Part shown: one piece after another, positions 35,813 to 42,864 of the stretch
Position numbering within the stretch: the stretch's first letter is position 1
Layout of the letters: each line of letters begins with the position of its first letter
DNA from: Alistipes senegalensis
Lineage (GTDB): Bacteria; Bacillota; Clostridia; Oscillospirales; Ruminococcaceae
Assembly: GCA_023665275.1 (NCBI GenBank)
Contig: JAMPEF010000001.1
Location: 227,135-291,134, forward strand
Direction: 5' to 3'
Length of the DNA: 64,000 nucleotides
Program-made: the position numbers and the translations under genes
Notes under the pieces: generated by a model
The model's database searches: none
Seen by the model: only the letters and a program-made list of their open reading frames with translations
What the model was told of the DNA's origin: nothing

Positions 35813-36124
35813 ATGAAGAAAATCCCAGCGCATACTACTTTATTGTTTGTTCTTGCGTTAATGCCGGCAGTAGTGTTTGTTGTTTTCTTAATAATAGGTA
35901 TAATTTACGGAGATATAGAGGAAGTTATAGGAGGATTTTTTTTGATTGTTCCTGTGATTTTCTGTTTCAAACGTGGAATCAATCCTGATATTCTTTCGAT
36001 ACCTGCCTTTATTATACCGGTTTTACAGATAGTAACTGTTATAAATTATATTATTGCCCGTAAAAAAGTCCGTGAATACAAGGAAAGCCAGCCGGATAAC
36101 GAGGACTATGAAAGTATTCTATGA
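35813..36124 (+). CDS. membrane protein, family C copy 3
   Basis: 103 aa from the ATG at 35813 with the repeated AAGGAGTGATTTT leader. A longer frame from 35756 overlaps copy 2. Shorter than its paralogues, with about three helices, start MKKIPAHTTLLFVLAL and end YIIARKKVREYKESQ. Last gene of the array; it stops 5 bases before a converging gene and no terminator is visible. Confidence 0.66.
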   Translation: MKKIPAHTTLLFVLALMPAVVFVVFLIIGIIYGDIEEVIGGFFLIVPVIFCFKRGINPDILSIPAFIIPVLQIVTVINYIIARKKVREYKESQPDNEDYESIL

Positions 36125-36129
36125 TTTTA

Positions 36130-36474
36130 TTATTCAGTAATATTGTATTCAGATTGTAGACCATACGGAATATCAGTTACATTGACTTCCTTGTACAGCA
36201 TAGCACCGCCGTCCATAGTGAGATAGTTTGCTAACCACTCATCAGGGGATAAGTCCTTATACAGACTTATAATGTCGTCCGTGTTTCCATCAATACAGCC
36301 TATTTTTTTACCGCAGTCACTTTTTGAAACCACACAGAAAGGTATATATGTTTTATCGTCCCATACAATAGAAGTGTATTCGCCATTGTCGGTACGGGTC
36401 ATGCTTGTGAGTTGTTCTTTACATGAACAGAATAGCATCATTACTGGTATAAATATAAATAAAAGTTTTTTCAT
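36130..36474 (-). CDS. small lipoprotein, unknown
   Basis: 114 aa. Signal peptide with lipobox LFCSC (modified Cys at about 18). The exported part has four further Cys/acidic clusters (SKSDCGKKIGCIDG, SPDEWLANYLTMDG). Starts 2 bases after the upstream gene. Not recognised. Confidence 0.7.
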   Translation of the reverse strand: MKKLLFIFIPVMMLFCSCKEQLTSMTRTDNGEYTSIVWDDKTYIPFCVVSKSDCGKKIGCIDGNTDDIISLYKDLSPDEWLANYLTMDGGAMLYKEVNVTDIPYGLQSEYNITE

Positions 36475-36476
36475 GT

Positions 36477-36983
36477 TTATAAAATACCCTCAGCGGTTGC
36501 ACGTATGTTAAAGAACGTCCGGAAAACTTCACCTTCATTATGTATGGTGTCTTTTATGGTACGCAGACGCCTTTTACCTGTCCGACGGTCAAGGAGTGCA
36601 AACACTCTTACAATAGCGTTTTCACTGGAGAGACTTTTTTCTATAGACTGGTTGTCAAACTCATCAAAAGCCCTGTATAAACACCTTTGGTCAAACTGTC
36701 CGAACTGTAAAGCCACATCGTCCATAATGGGAAATTCGTCTGATATTCTTAATCTGTAGTTTTCGTCTTTAGGGAGCAGGTGTGCCTTGCTCCATTGTTC
36801 GCAATAACTGCCCTCTATTATTTCCTTGCCGTCAAGCAGAATTGAAGCACGTCCTTCATTGTCGGGATATTTATTGTAACTTGTCGCAAAGTATCTTATA
36901 TGCCCTCTTAGCGATTCGGCAAGATATTCATTTTCCAGCTTATGTCTGATTTTAGACCATCTTACTGCAAAACATCTTTTCAT
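36477..36983 (-). CDS. SF0329-like conserved protein
   Basis: 168 aa, cytoplasmic. The block WSKIRHKLENEYLAESLRGH followed by IRYFATSYNK and GRASILLDGKEI matches my memory of the SF0329 family (W-K-L...L..SL.GR...TRY...GR..I..DG.EI). No enzymatic role is known for it. The second half (FDEFDNQSIEKSL, RRTGKRRLRTIKDTI) is basic. It heads a two-gene operon with the lipoprotein from the promoter at 37013-37041. Some relatives sit among toxin-immunity clusters; no toxin here. Confidence 0.65.
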   Translation of the reverse strand: MKRCFAVRWSKIRHKLENEYLAESLRGHIRYFATSYNKYPDNEGRASILLDGKEIIEGSYCEQWSKAHLLPKDENYRLRISDEFPIMDDVALQFGQFDQRCLYRAFDEFDNQSIEKSLSSENAIVRVFALLDRRTGKRRLRTIKDTIHNEGEVFRTFFNIRATAEGIL

Positions 36984-37012
36984 ATAATCACAACCTTAAA
37001 TATTTTTTATAT

Positions 37013-37041
37013 ATTATAACATACTATTTTATGAAAGTCAA
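37013..37041 (-). promoter_or_regulatory. sigma-A promoter for the SF0329-like gene
   Basis: Minus strand: -35 TTGACT, 17-base spacer, -10 TATAAT, about 30 bases before the ATG at 36983. The stretch 36984-37373 otherwise holds an AT-rich segment (37042-37187) without visible genes and the RNA gene below. Confidence 0.75.
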
Positions 37042-37187
37042 TATATTTTTAAAAAAATTCGATTTATTGTCAATTTTAAACAGCCTATTAGGTTGACTTT
37101 ATTTGTATAAAACGCCATAATCGCTGTCGATTTATTGGTTAAAATGACAGAAATTGTTGTAAATGAATAAATTTATTCCGATTTCAC

Positions 37188-37216
37188 TTGACTATCACGA
37201 AAAAATAAGATATAAT
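37188..37216 (+). promoter_or_regulatory. sigma-A promoter of a short plus-strand transcript
   Basis: -35 TTGACT, 17-base spacer, -10 TATAAT. Predicted start near 37223. Confidence 0.75.
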
Positions 37217-37222
37217 AATTAC

Positions 37223-37342
37223 AGTGTTAAATAATGTTTTGTTATTTGCACTCGTTTTGTTGTCTCCTTTCTTTTGTTCTACACATATTTATTTTGAATT
37301 TATTTGTGTGAGACAGGGTAATATATGCCCTGTCTGTTTTTT
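37223..37342 (+). ncRNA. putative small RNA of about 120 bases
   Basis: Bounded by a near-consensus promoter and a terminator with stem AGACAGGG/CCCTGTCT and six T. No frame with a convincing ribosome binding site exists inside; a 67-codon frame starting with GTG at 37224 runs through both terminators and is not credible. The body is U-rich with few G, containing TGTTGTCTCC and TTTGTTCTAC that could be unpaired seed regions. Class unknown. Confidence 0.5.
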
Positions 37343-37374
37343 ATCCCCTGCCGGAATGACAGGGGATATTTTTT
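37311..37374 (+). terminator. two tandem intrinsic terminators
   Basis: First: AGACAGGG/CCCTGTCT (37311-37335) then TTTTTT. Second: ATCCCCTG/CAGGGGAT (37343-37367) then TTTTTT. Both tails are on the plus strand, so they serve the plus-strand RNA rather than the spoVAC gene that ends at 37374 on the other strand. Confidence 0.75.
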
Positions 37375-37808
37375 CAGAATATATAATATATTATTCCGTA
37401 AAATACCGCTGCTGCAAGTCCATATAATATAACAGGTCCTGCAATGGTAAATATTTTTGTGCCGACGCCAAGTATAAAGCCCTCAGATTTTGCCTCAATG
37501 GCGGAGGAACTTATAGCATTTGAAAAGCCCGTTATCGGTACAAGTGTACCTGCTCCGGCGTGTTTGGCAAGTTTTTCATACCAGCCGAAACCTGTACATA
37601 TTGCACTTGCCGTGACAAGTATTATAGAAGTCCATGCACTTGCGGAAATTTTGTCCAGTCCTGAATTTTGCAGTATTGAAAGAATTATCTGTCCTATGAC
37701 GCATATTCCGCCCCCGACCGCAAAGGCTGTACTTACATTTGCCTTTACATTTGATTTAGGTGAAGCCTGTTCGGTCATTCGGCTGTACATCTGTGGAGTT
37801 ATGTTCAT
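37374..37808 (-). CDS. spoVAC: SpoVAC-family protein, without SpoVAD/AE partners
   Basis: 144 aa, four to five helices. The block AGAGTLVPITGFSNAI and EGFILGVGTKIFTIAGPVIL is diagnostic for stage V sporulation protein AC, part of the channel for dipicolinic acid and a mechanosensitive-type protein. In spore formers it lies in a spoVAC-AD-AEb unit; here it stands alone. Strong AAGGAGG site. The function may have shifted to osmotic or membrane stress. Confidence 0.88.
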   Translation of the reverse strand: MNITPQMYSRMTEQASPKSNVKANVSTAFAVGGGICVIGQIILSILQNSGLDKISASAWTSIILVTASAICTGFGWYEKLAKHAGAGTLVPITGFSNAISSSAIEAKSEGFILGVGTKIFTIAGPVILYGLAAAVFYGIIYYIF

Positions 37809-37864
37809 AAAAATCAGCCTCCTTACGTGCTATTATGTACATAAAGGGCTGATTTATACTTTTT

Positions 37865-39697
37865 TTACATGGTAACTACAAAAGATATGCTTTTTCCCTC
37901 TTCATTTTCGACGTTTACTTTAAATTTATGCTTGTCAATTATTGATTTTGCTATAGCAAGTCCTAAACCGTAACCACCTGTAGCCTGACGGGTTCTTGAA
38001 TCGTCCGTGCGGTAGAATCTCTCAAATATTTTATCTTTTTCGGAATCCTTAACACCTGTACCGGTATTGTATACAGAAAGAATTTTCTTGTCACCCTGTT
38101 TTTTCAGAGTAACACGGACTATTCCGCCGTCATTGGAGTATTTAAGGGCATTATCTATGAAAATAGCTGTCATTTGTTTTATATGCTTTTCACTTCCGGT
38201 GACCGTCAGACCATCTTCAACATTCACGATAAATTTCTTGTTCGTCTCGAATGCCCGACACTCAAAAGGCAATGCTGTATTAGTCACCGCCTGACTTAAA
38301 TTAAATTCCGAACATATAAAATCAGACGTATTATTTTCAAGTCTTGTGAGATTAAGCAAATCATTTACAAGTAAATTCATTCTTTCCGTCTGTGACTTTA
38401 TGTAATTCAGCCATTTGTTTTCACCGATTTCATCGGAAAGAACATCGGCATTTGCAGATATGACGGTAAGCGGTGTTTTGAGTTCGTGACTTGCATCGGA
38501 AATAAACTGTTTCTGTTTTTCAAAAGCCGTTTTTATGGGTTCAATGCTTTTCTTGCTCAGAAAATATCCGGCAAATGACAGTACTATAAGAGTTATAGCA
38601 CCTATTATTATAGTAGTCCGTATGAACTGATTCATAACTTTTTTTTCTTCGCTTTTGTCGGTGAGGGCTATAAGAGTACCATTGTTTTTTCCGACGTTAT
38701 AGAACTGATATGAATTTATCATACCTGTTATATCTTTCCGGTTGAGAATATTATTTATATATTCCTGTGCATTTTCGTCGGTTAAGTCATCATTGTTCAT
38801 GCAGGCGAGATAATTTCCGTCATTATCAGCCATTATTACAAAGAAATCCACAGAGCCGAAACTTTTCGGGACGGGTTCTTTTTTAGAGTCATTCAACATA
38901 TTGTCAGGGTGTTTTTTTTCCGGAGGGCATGTGACAATATTTTCAAGCTGGATTATATTGTTACTTTCATTATATGACTGTCTGAAAATATTTTCTTCTT
39001 CCGGATTATAGAATTTCCACCCATCCGAATGCCACCAGCGGTCAGGGTTTCTGTGATTATCTTCACGGGGGAAATCTTCTGGACGGCGTTCATTATCCGG
39101 CGGAAAGTCAGGTGGTATGTCATTTTCATTCCGGTTTTCCGTCGGGGGAATATTTTCAGCCGGAACAGTGGGTGTTTCTGTTTCTTCCGGAATTTCAACG
39201 GACGTTTCTTCATAGATTTCTTCTTCCGGTTCAGGTTCTGCCTGAGGTTCGGGGATAATTTCCGGTGGTAAATTTTCTTCTGTTTCGAATTCTTCGGGGA
39301 GTGTTTCTTCCGGAGCAGAAGTTGTTTCTTCTGTGGTAGTTTCTTCCATGACTTCTTCAGTAGTAGTTATCAATTCTTCAACTGTTGTAGTTTCGGTAGT
39401 AGTTTCTGTTCCGGTGGTGGTTTCTGTGGTTGTAGTGGTAGTTGTTTCCGTCGTTGTTTTTTCCGGTGGCGGTATCTGATTATGTTTCCTGTCGTAATTT
39501 TCCGGTGGTGTAAAGCTGAAAGTATCTGTTTTTTCGTCGTATTCTATACCGGAGGCTATTTTTTGCAGAACTTCTTTAGATTGCCTCTGCATGAAAGAAC
39601 TCGTCACTATATTTATTGAACTCAGTACCGCTATAAAAATAGCAAGCAGAATACTTGTTATTACGGCAAAAAGTTTTAATTGTGCCTGTCTGAACAT
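37865..39697 (-). CDS. sensor histidine kinase with large Thr/Glu/Pro-rich outer domain
   Basis: 610 aa. Helix 1 at about 9-30; an outside region of about 300 residues, of which about 70-225 is low-complexity (ETTTETTTVEE, PEPEEEIYEETSVEIPEETE, NDIPPDFPPDN); then a small folded part before helix 2 (about 340-362). HisKA follows with the phosphorylated His in SDASHELKTPLTV, and HATPase motifs N (FIDNALKYS), G1 (GTGVKDSEKDKIFERFY) and G2 (GGYGLGLAIAKSI). I see no HAMP domain. Pairs with the regulator 10 bases upstream. The stimulus is probably at the envelope or wall. Confidence 0.9.
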   Translation of the reverse strand: MFRQAQLKLFAVITSILLAIFIAVLSSINIVTSSFMQRQSKEVLQKIASGIEYDEKTDTFSFTPPENYDRKHNQIPPPEKTTTETTTTTTTETTTGTETTTETTTVEELITTTEEVMEETTTEETTSAPEETLPEEFETEENLPPEIIPEPQAEPEPEEEIYEETSVEIPEETETPTVPAENIPPTENRNENDIPPDFPPDNERRPEDFPREDNHRNPDRWWHSDGWKFYNPEEENIFRQSYNESNNIIQLENIVTCPPEKKHPDNMLNDSKKEPVPKSFGSVDFFVIMADNDGNYLACMNNDDLTDENAQEYINNILNRKDITGMINSYQFYNVGKNNGTLIALTDKSEEKKVMNQFIRTTIIIGAITLIVLSFAGYFLSKKSIEPIKTAFEKQKQFISDASHELKTPLTVISANADVLSDEIGENKWLNYIKSQTERMNLLVNDLLNLTRLENNTSDFICSEFNLSQAVTNTALPFECRAFETNKKFIVNVEDGLTVTGSEKHIKQMTAIFIDNALKYSNDGGIVRVTLKKQGDKKILSVYNTGTGVKDSEKDKIFERFYRTDDSRTRQATGGYGLGLAIAKSIIDKHKFKVNVENEEGKSISFVVTM

Positions 39698-39707
39698 AAG
39701 CCACCAC

Positions 39708-40376
39708 CTATTCCAGTGAATAGCCTATACCTCGTGCCGTCTTAATCTGCACCGGTGCGGAAATTACTGCTATTTTTTTCCGGAGAAAAGATATATAAAC
39801 CTCTATATTATTGTATTCAACATCACTTTCATAGCCCCATATTTTTTCTATGATGCGTTCTTTCGGTAAAATATGATGCGGATTTGCTATAAGCATTTCC
39901 ATTATCTGATACTCCTTGAGACTTAATTTCACATCATTTCCGGCGTATATTATGGCACACGTGTTTTTATTCAGTTCAAGACCGTTAAATTCAAGTTTGT
40001 TGTCGTTGACTATTTCGCCCTTACGTCTTGTCATGGCACGGACACGGGCAAGAAGTTCACCAGTGACAAAAGGTTTTGTTAAATAGTCGTCCGCACCACA
40101 GTCAAGACCGTTTATTTTGTCTTCCACCTCACTCCGTGCCGTAAGGAGCAATACCGGAGTATGTATTTTTTCCTTGCGGATATTCCGGAGTATTTCAATA
40201 CCGTTCATGCGTGGAAGCATTATATCAAGAATAATTCCGTCATAAATTCCTGTAAGGGCGTTGTCAAGACCGTCTATGCCGTCATAGACCGTATCAACAG
40301 TATACATATTACGCTTTAAAATTTCCGTGAGGGCGTCGGCTAACTGCATTTCGTCCTCTACTACAAGTAATTTCAT
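39708..40376 (-). CDS. OmpR/PhoB-family response regulator
   Basis: 222 aa. Receiver domain with acidic pair ED (8-9), phosphorylated Asp in IILDIMLPRMNG (about 51) and K in LTKPFV (about 102). The winged-helix DNA-binding domain (about 125-222) ends ISFLRKKI...VRGIGYSLE-type ARGIGYSLE. Partner of the kinase. Start follows AAAGGAG. Located just after the non-coding RNA's terminator. Confidence 0.94.
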   Translation of the reverse strand: MKLLVVEDEMQLADALTEILKRNMYTVDTVYDGIDGLDNALTGIYDGIILDIMLPRMNGIEILRNIRKEKIHTPVLLLTARSEVEDKINGLDCGADDYLTKPFVTGELLARVRAMTRRKGEIVNDNKLEFNGLELNKNTCAIIYAGNDVKLSLKEYQIMEMLIANPHHILPKERIIEKIWGYESDVEYNNIEVYISFLRKKIAVISAPVQIKTARGIGYSLE

Positions 40377-40446
40377 AAAAAAAATCTCCTTTCATTTCGT
40401 GAAATATATTATAACTTATAAATATTAAAATAACCTTAAATTTCTG

Positions 40447-40480
40447 AAAAAAATAACGGCTCTTTCTGCAAGAACCGTCA
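40447..40480 (-). terminator. terminator of the non-coding RNA
   Basis: On the minus strand, stem ACGGTTCTT/AAGAGCCGT (one G-U) with short loop, then TTATTTTTTT. Confidence 0.8.
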
Positions 40481-40632
40481 TTTATGCATAATTTTCTTTC
40501 AGCATTATCGCCTACGTCAAGTCTGGTTATTTATGCAAACCACTAAAGCTCCATGTACACCTCTTGACTCCTGCGTGACATTTCATAGCTTAGTATTACC
40601 GCATACTCACTGGCAATACTGATTTTTATATC
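40447..40632 (-). ncRNA. structured non-coding RNA of about 185 bases, class undetermined
   Basis: Consensus promoter upstream, intrinsic terminator at its end, no coding frame. Pairings on the minus strand: a 9-bp hairpin (40612-40620 with 40592-40600), a long-range GTCAAG/CTTGAC helix (40563-40568 with 40516-40521), and a GGTT/AACC hairpin (40525-40541) whose loop TGCATAA matches TTATGCA at 40485-40491, a likely pseudoknot. Because the 5' end forms its own hairpin, it does not look like 6S RNA. Length and complexity would suit a raiA-type RNA; I cannot confirm the family. The gene-free stretch 40377-40673 is filled by this RNA and its signals. Confidence 0.75.
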
Positions 40633-40638
40633 AATATT

Positions 40639-40667
40639 ATTATATAATAATCCGGAATATCTGTCAA
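40639..40667 (-). promoter_or_regulatory. consensus sigma-A promoter of the non-coding RNA
   Basis: Minus strand: TTGACA, 17-base spacer, TATAAT, a perfect match. Expected start near 40632; lies 7 bases after the glmU stop. Confidence 0.88.
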
Positions 40668-40673
40668 GTGTTA

Positions 40674-42041
40674 TTATTTTGATTTTAATTTTCTTATTGT
40701 ATAGCCTTCTTTTACTTTCATTATACCACGGTCAATGGCAAGGGCGTAATCGGGTATATCTTTTGTTACAGTAGTTCCGGCGGCTGTATAGACGGCTTTT
40801 CCCAGCTTAACCGGTGCGATAAGGTTAGTATTACAGCCTATAAAGCACTTATCCCCGATAGTACAGCGACTTTTTGCTATACCGTCGTAATTTACCGTTA
40901 CAGTGCCTGCTCCTATATTTACTTTACGTCCAACATCACTGTCGCCGATGTATACGAGATGTGAAATAGCTGTTTTTTCGCCTATAGTTGAGTTCTTTAT
41001 TTCCACGAAATCGCTGATATACGCTCCCTTTTTAATATGGCTGTCCGGTCGGATATGAACATAGTGTTCTATTTTTACGTCATCTTCAACGACAGAATTA
41101 TATATCTGTGCAGTATCTATTGTTACATTGTTGCCGATTGTACAGTTTTCTATGACAGAACCCGCACCGATAGTACAGTTACTGCCGATTTTTGTATTTC
41201 CACGGATTATAGTATTTGGCAGAATTTCAGTTCCCGTGCCTATTTCAACGTTTCTTTCAATAATAACGCCGTCCGTGCAGACAAGACCCACGCCGTTATT
41301 AAGGTGCTTTTCAATAATCATCATACGTGCGTATGTATTTAAATTAAGTAAGTCCATACGGTCATTAGCACCTTTGATAATATCGGCATTGGTGGATTTA
41401 TATGCATCTGCATTAAGTCCCTCTGCAATTGCTATTGAAATGGTGTCCGTGAGATAATATTCTTTCTGGACGTTCTCACAGGTTATCTTGTCAAGAAGTC
41501 TGATTAAATCCGCCGTCCTGAACCAGTAAGCACCGGAATTTACTTCCTTAATCATTCGCTGTATGTCGGTGGCGTCTTTCTGTTCGACAATACCGTTTAT
41601 TCCGTTTTCTGTACGGATTATGCGACCGTATCCGTATGGGTTATCAAGTTCAGCGGTAATGACTGTAACAGCATTTTTATTTTTTTCGTGATATTCAAGG
41701 GAATTTTTTATAGTTTCCCCGTCAATGAACGGTGCGTCACCACAGAGTACAAGTGTATTTCCCGATTCGTCATCTTTCAGGAACGGCACAGCCTGCATTA
41801 CGGCGTGACCTGTTCCCAGACGTTCAGCCTGTAAAACTGTTTTATAACGTCCGTTGAGATATTCGTCAATCATATCCCCCATGAATCCTTTTACAACGCA
41901 TATGTCCCTGACTTCTGCACCCTCACACGCTGAAATGACCCATTCAAGCATAGGCTCACCAAGAACCTTGAAAAGCGGTTTAGGTATATCAGCTTTCATT
42001 CGCTTGCCTTGTCCGCCTGCAAGAATTACTGCTTTATTCAT
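40674..42041 (-). CDS. glmU: bifunctional GlmU (UDP-GlcNAc pyrophosphorylase / acetyltransferase)
   Basis: 455 aa. The N-terminal uridyltransferase has LAGGQGKRMKADIPKPLF (about 7-24) and LCGDAPF. The C-terminal left-handed beta helix has hexapeptide repeats (IGNNVTID, IGEKTAISHLVYIGDSDVG, IGAGTVTVNYDG) and the acetyltransferase His in the ISHL segment. It makes UDP-GlcNAc for peptidoglycan. Preceded by AGGAGG. Cotranscription with the small LRR gene upstream (16-base gap) is likely. Confidence 0.95.
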   Translation of the reverse strand: MNKAVILAGGQGKRMKADIPKPLFKVLGEPMLEWVISACEGAEVRDICVVKGFMGDMIDEYLNGRYKTVLQAERLGTGHAVMQAVPFLKDDESGNTLVLCGDAPFIDGETIKNSLEYHEKNKNAVTVITAELDNPYGYGRIIRTENGINGIVEQKDATDIQRMIKEVNSGAYWFRTADLIRLLDKITCENVQKEYYLTDTISIAIAEGLNADAYKSTNADIIKGANDRMDLLNLNTYARMMIIEKHLNNGVGLVCTDGVIIERNVEIGTGTEILPNTIIRGNTKIGSNCTIGAGSVIENCTIGNNVTIDTAQIYNSVVEDDVKIEHYVHIRPDSHIKKGAYISDFVEIKNSTIGEKTAISHLVYIGDSDVGRKVNIGAGTVTVNYDGIAKSRCTIGDKCFIGCNTNLIAPVKLGKAVYTAAGTTVTKDIPDYALAIDRGIMKVKEGYTIRKLKSK

Positions 42042-42057
42042 GTTTATTCCTCCTTGA

Positions 42058-42444
42058 TTAGTATGTAATTTGTATACCTAAATTATTTAGTTTTCTTATG
42101 ACATCTATTCTAAAACAATTATCAGTTTGTTTGATTATTCCTTTAGAGTTATGTATTTTATTACCCTTTACTTCCATATCGGTGAGATTTTCACAGTGAT
42201 AAAATGCCTTATTGCTTATGTTCGTAATGCCGTTGCCTATAATTACATTTCGGAGACTATTGCACCAATAGAATGCAGTTTCGTCTATACTTGTAACGCT
42301 ATCAGGAATAGTTACACTTATAAGTTGTTTATGTTGAAATGCCTTGAAGCATATGTCTGTAACGCCCTTTGGGATTATGACATTTTTTTCATTGCCTTTA
42401 TAGTTTATTAATTTATTTTCAATTATATAATATTCTGTCGCCAT
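42058..42444 (-). CDS. small leucine-rich-repeat (BspA type) protein
   Basis: 128 aa from the ATG at 42444, preceded by TGGAGGG; an ATG 10 codons upstream lacks a site. Three LRR_5 units: NVIIPKGVTDICFKAFQH, SVTIPDSVTSIDETAFYW, NVIIGNGITNISNKAFYH. Such repeats make a solenoid for protein contacts. Lacks a signal peptide, so it acts in the cytoplasm or is a fragment of a larger surface family. It could be cotranscribed with glmU. Confidence 0.8.
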   Translation of the reverse strand: MATEYYIIENKLINYKGNEKNVIIPKGVTDICFKAFQHKQLISVTIPDSVTSIDETAFYWCNSLRNVIIGNGITNISNKAFYHCENLTDMEVKGNKIHNSKGIIKQTDNCFRIDVIRKLNNLGIQITY

Positions 42445-42530
42445 AGAAAATCCCTCCATTAAAATAACATACACATATTATAACATAAAAATATAGAAAA
42501 GTCTTTGATTTTTTAATTAAAATAAAAAAA

Positions 42531-42552
42531 TATATAAGTCGGAAAGAGGATT
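42531..42552 (+). repeat. direct repeat copy 1 upstream of ppdK
   Basis: Matches 42796-42817 at 21 of 22 bases (core ATATAAGTCGGAAAGA). The gene-free stretch 42445-42864 is otherwise very AT-rich with no frame or strong hairpin. Confidence 0.7.
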
Positions 42553-42765
42553 ATTTCTTTATTCATATTATTTAACCCCTTTACTGTTTATTAATATTTA
42601 CTGATTTTAAATTATTTAAATATATTTCCTGAAAAATTTTCACTTATCTTTATTATGACAAATATTAACAATAATTGCAAGTCTTTTTTTCAATAACCGG
42701 CTTTTTTTATAAATTTTTGTGTATTATGCTACAAAATCACCATAAAATTTTTACTATTGTATATA

Positions 42766-42794
42766 TGGTAATTTCTTCCGGAATGTGTTATAAT
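42766..42794 (+). promoter_or_regulatory. likely ppdK promoter
   Basis: -10 TATAAT at 42789-42794 with a weak -35 TGGTAA 17 bases before it. The weak -35 suggests activator dependence. The leader (about 65 bases) contains CGGAAAGA/TCTTTTCCG, which can form a hairpin before the GGAGG site. Confidence 0.55.
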
Positions 42795-42795
42795 A

Positions 42796-42817
42796 TATAT
42801 AAGTCGGAAAGATGATT
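42796..42817 (+). repeat. direct repeat copy 2 at the ppdK transcription start
   Basis: Second copy of the 22-base repeat; here it spans the predicted +1 region, so the repeat may be an operator. Confidence 0.65.
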
Positions 42818-42864
42818 TGATTTTTGTCTTTTCCGGTAATGTTTAAAAACGGAGGTATAAACCA

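Noticed and set aside
31512-36124. Prophage holin cassette explanation for the small membrane proteins
   Set aside because: No endolysin, structural or integrase genes nearby, and the paralogues are longer and more numerous than holins.
37224-37427. 67-codon plus-strand frame starting with GTG
   Set aside because: It crosses two strong terminators and has no ribosome binding site; the segment is better read as a small RNA.
40447-40632. 6S RNA identity for the non-coding RNA
   Set aside because: 6S forms one long rod closed by its two ends; here the 5' end folds on itself and the 3' end is a separate terminator.
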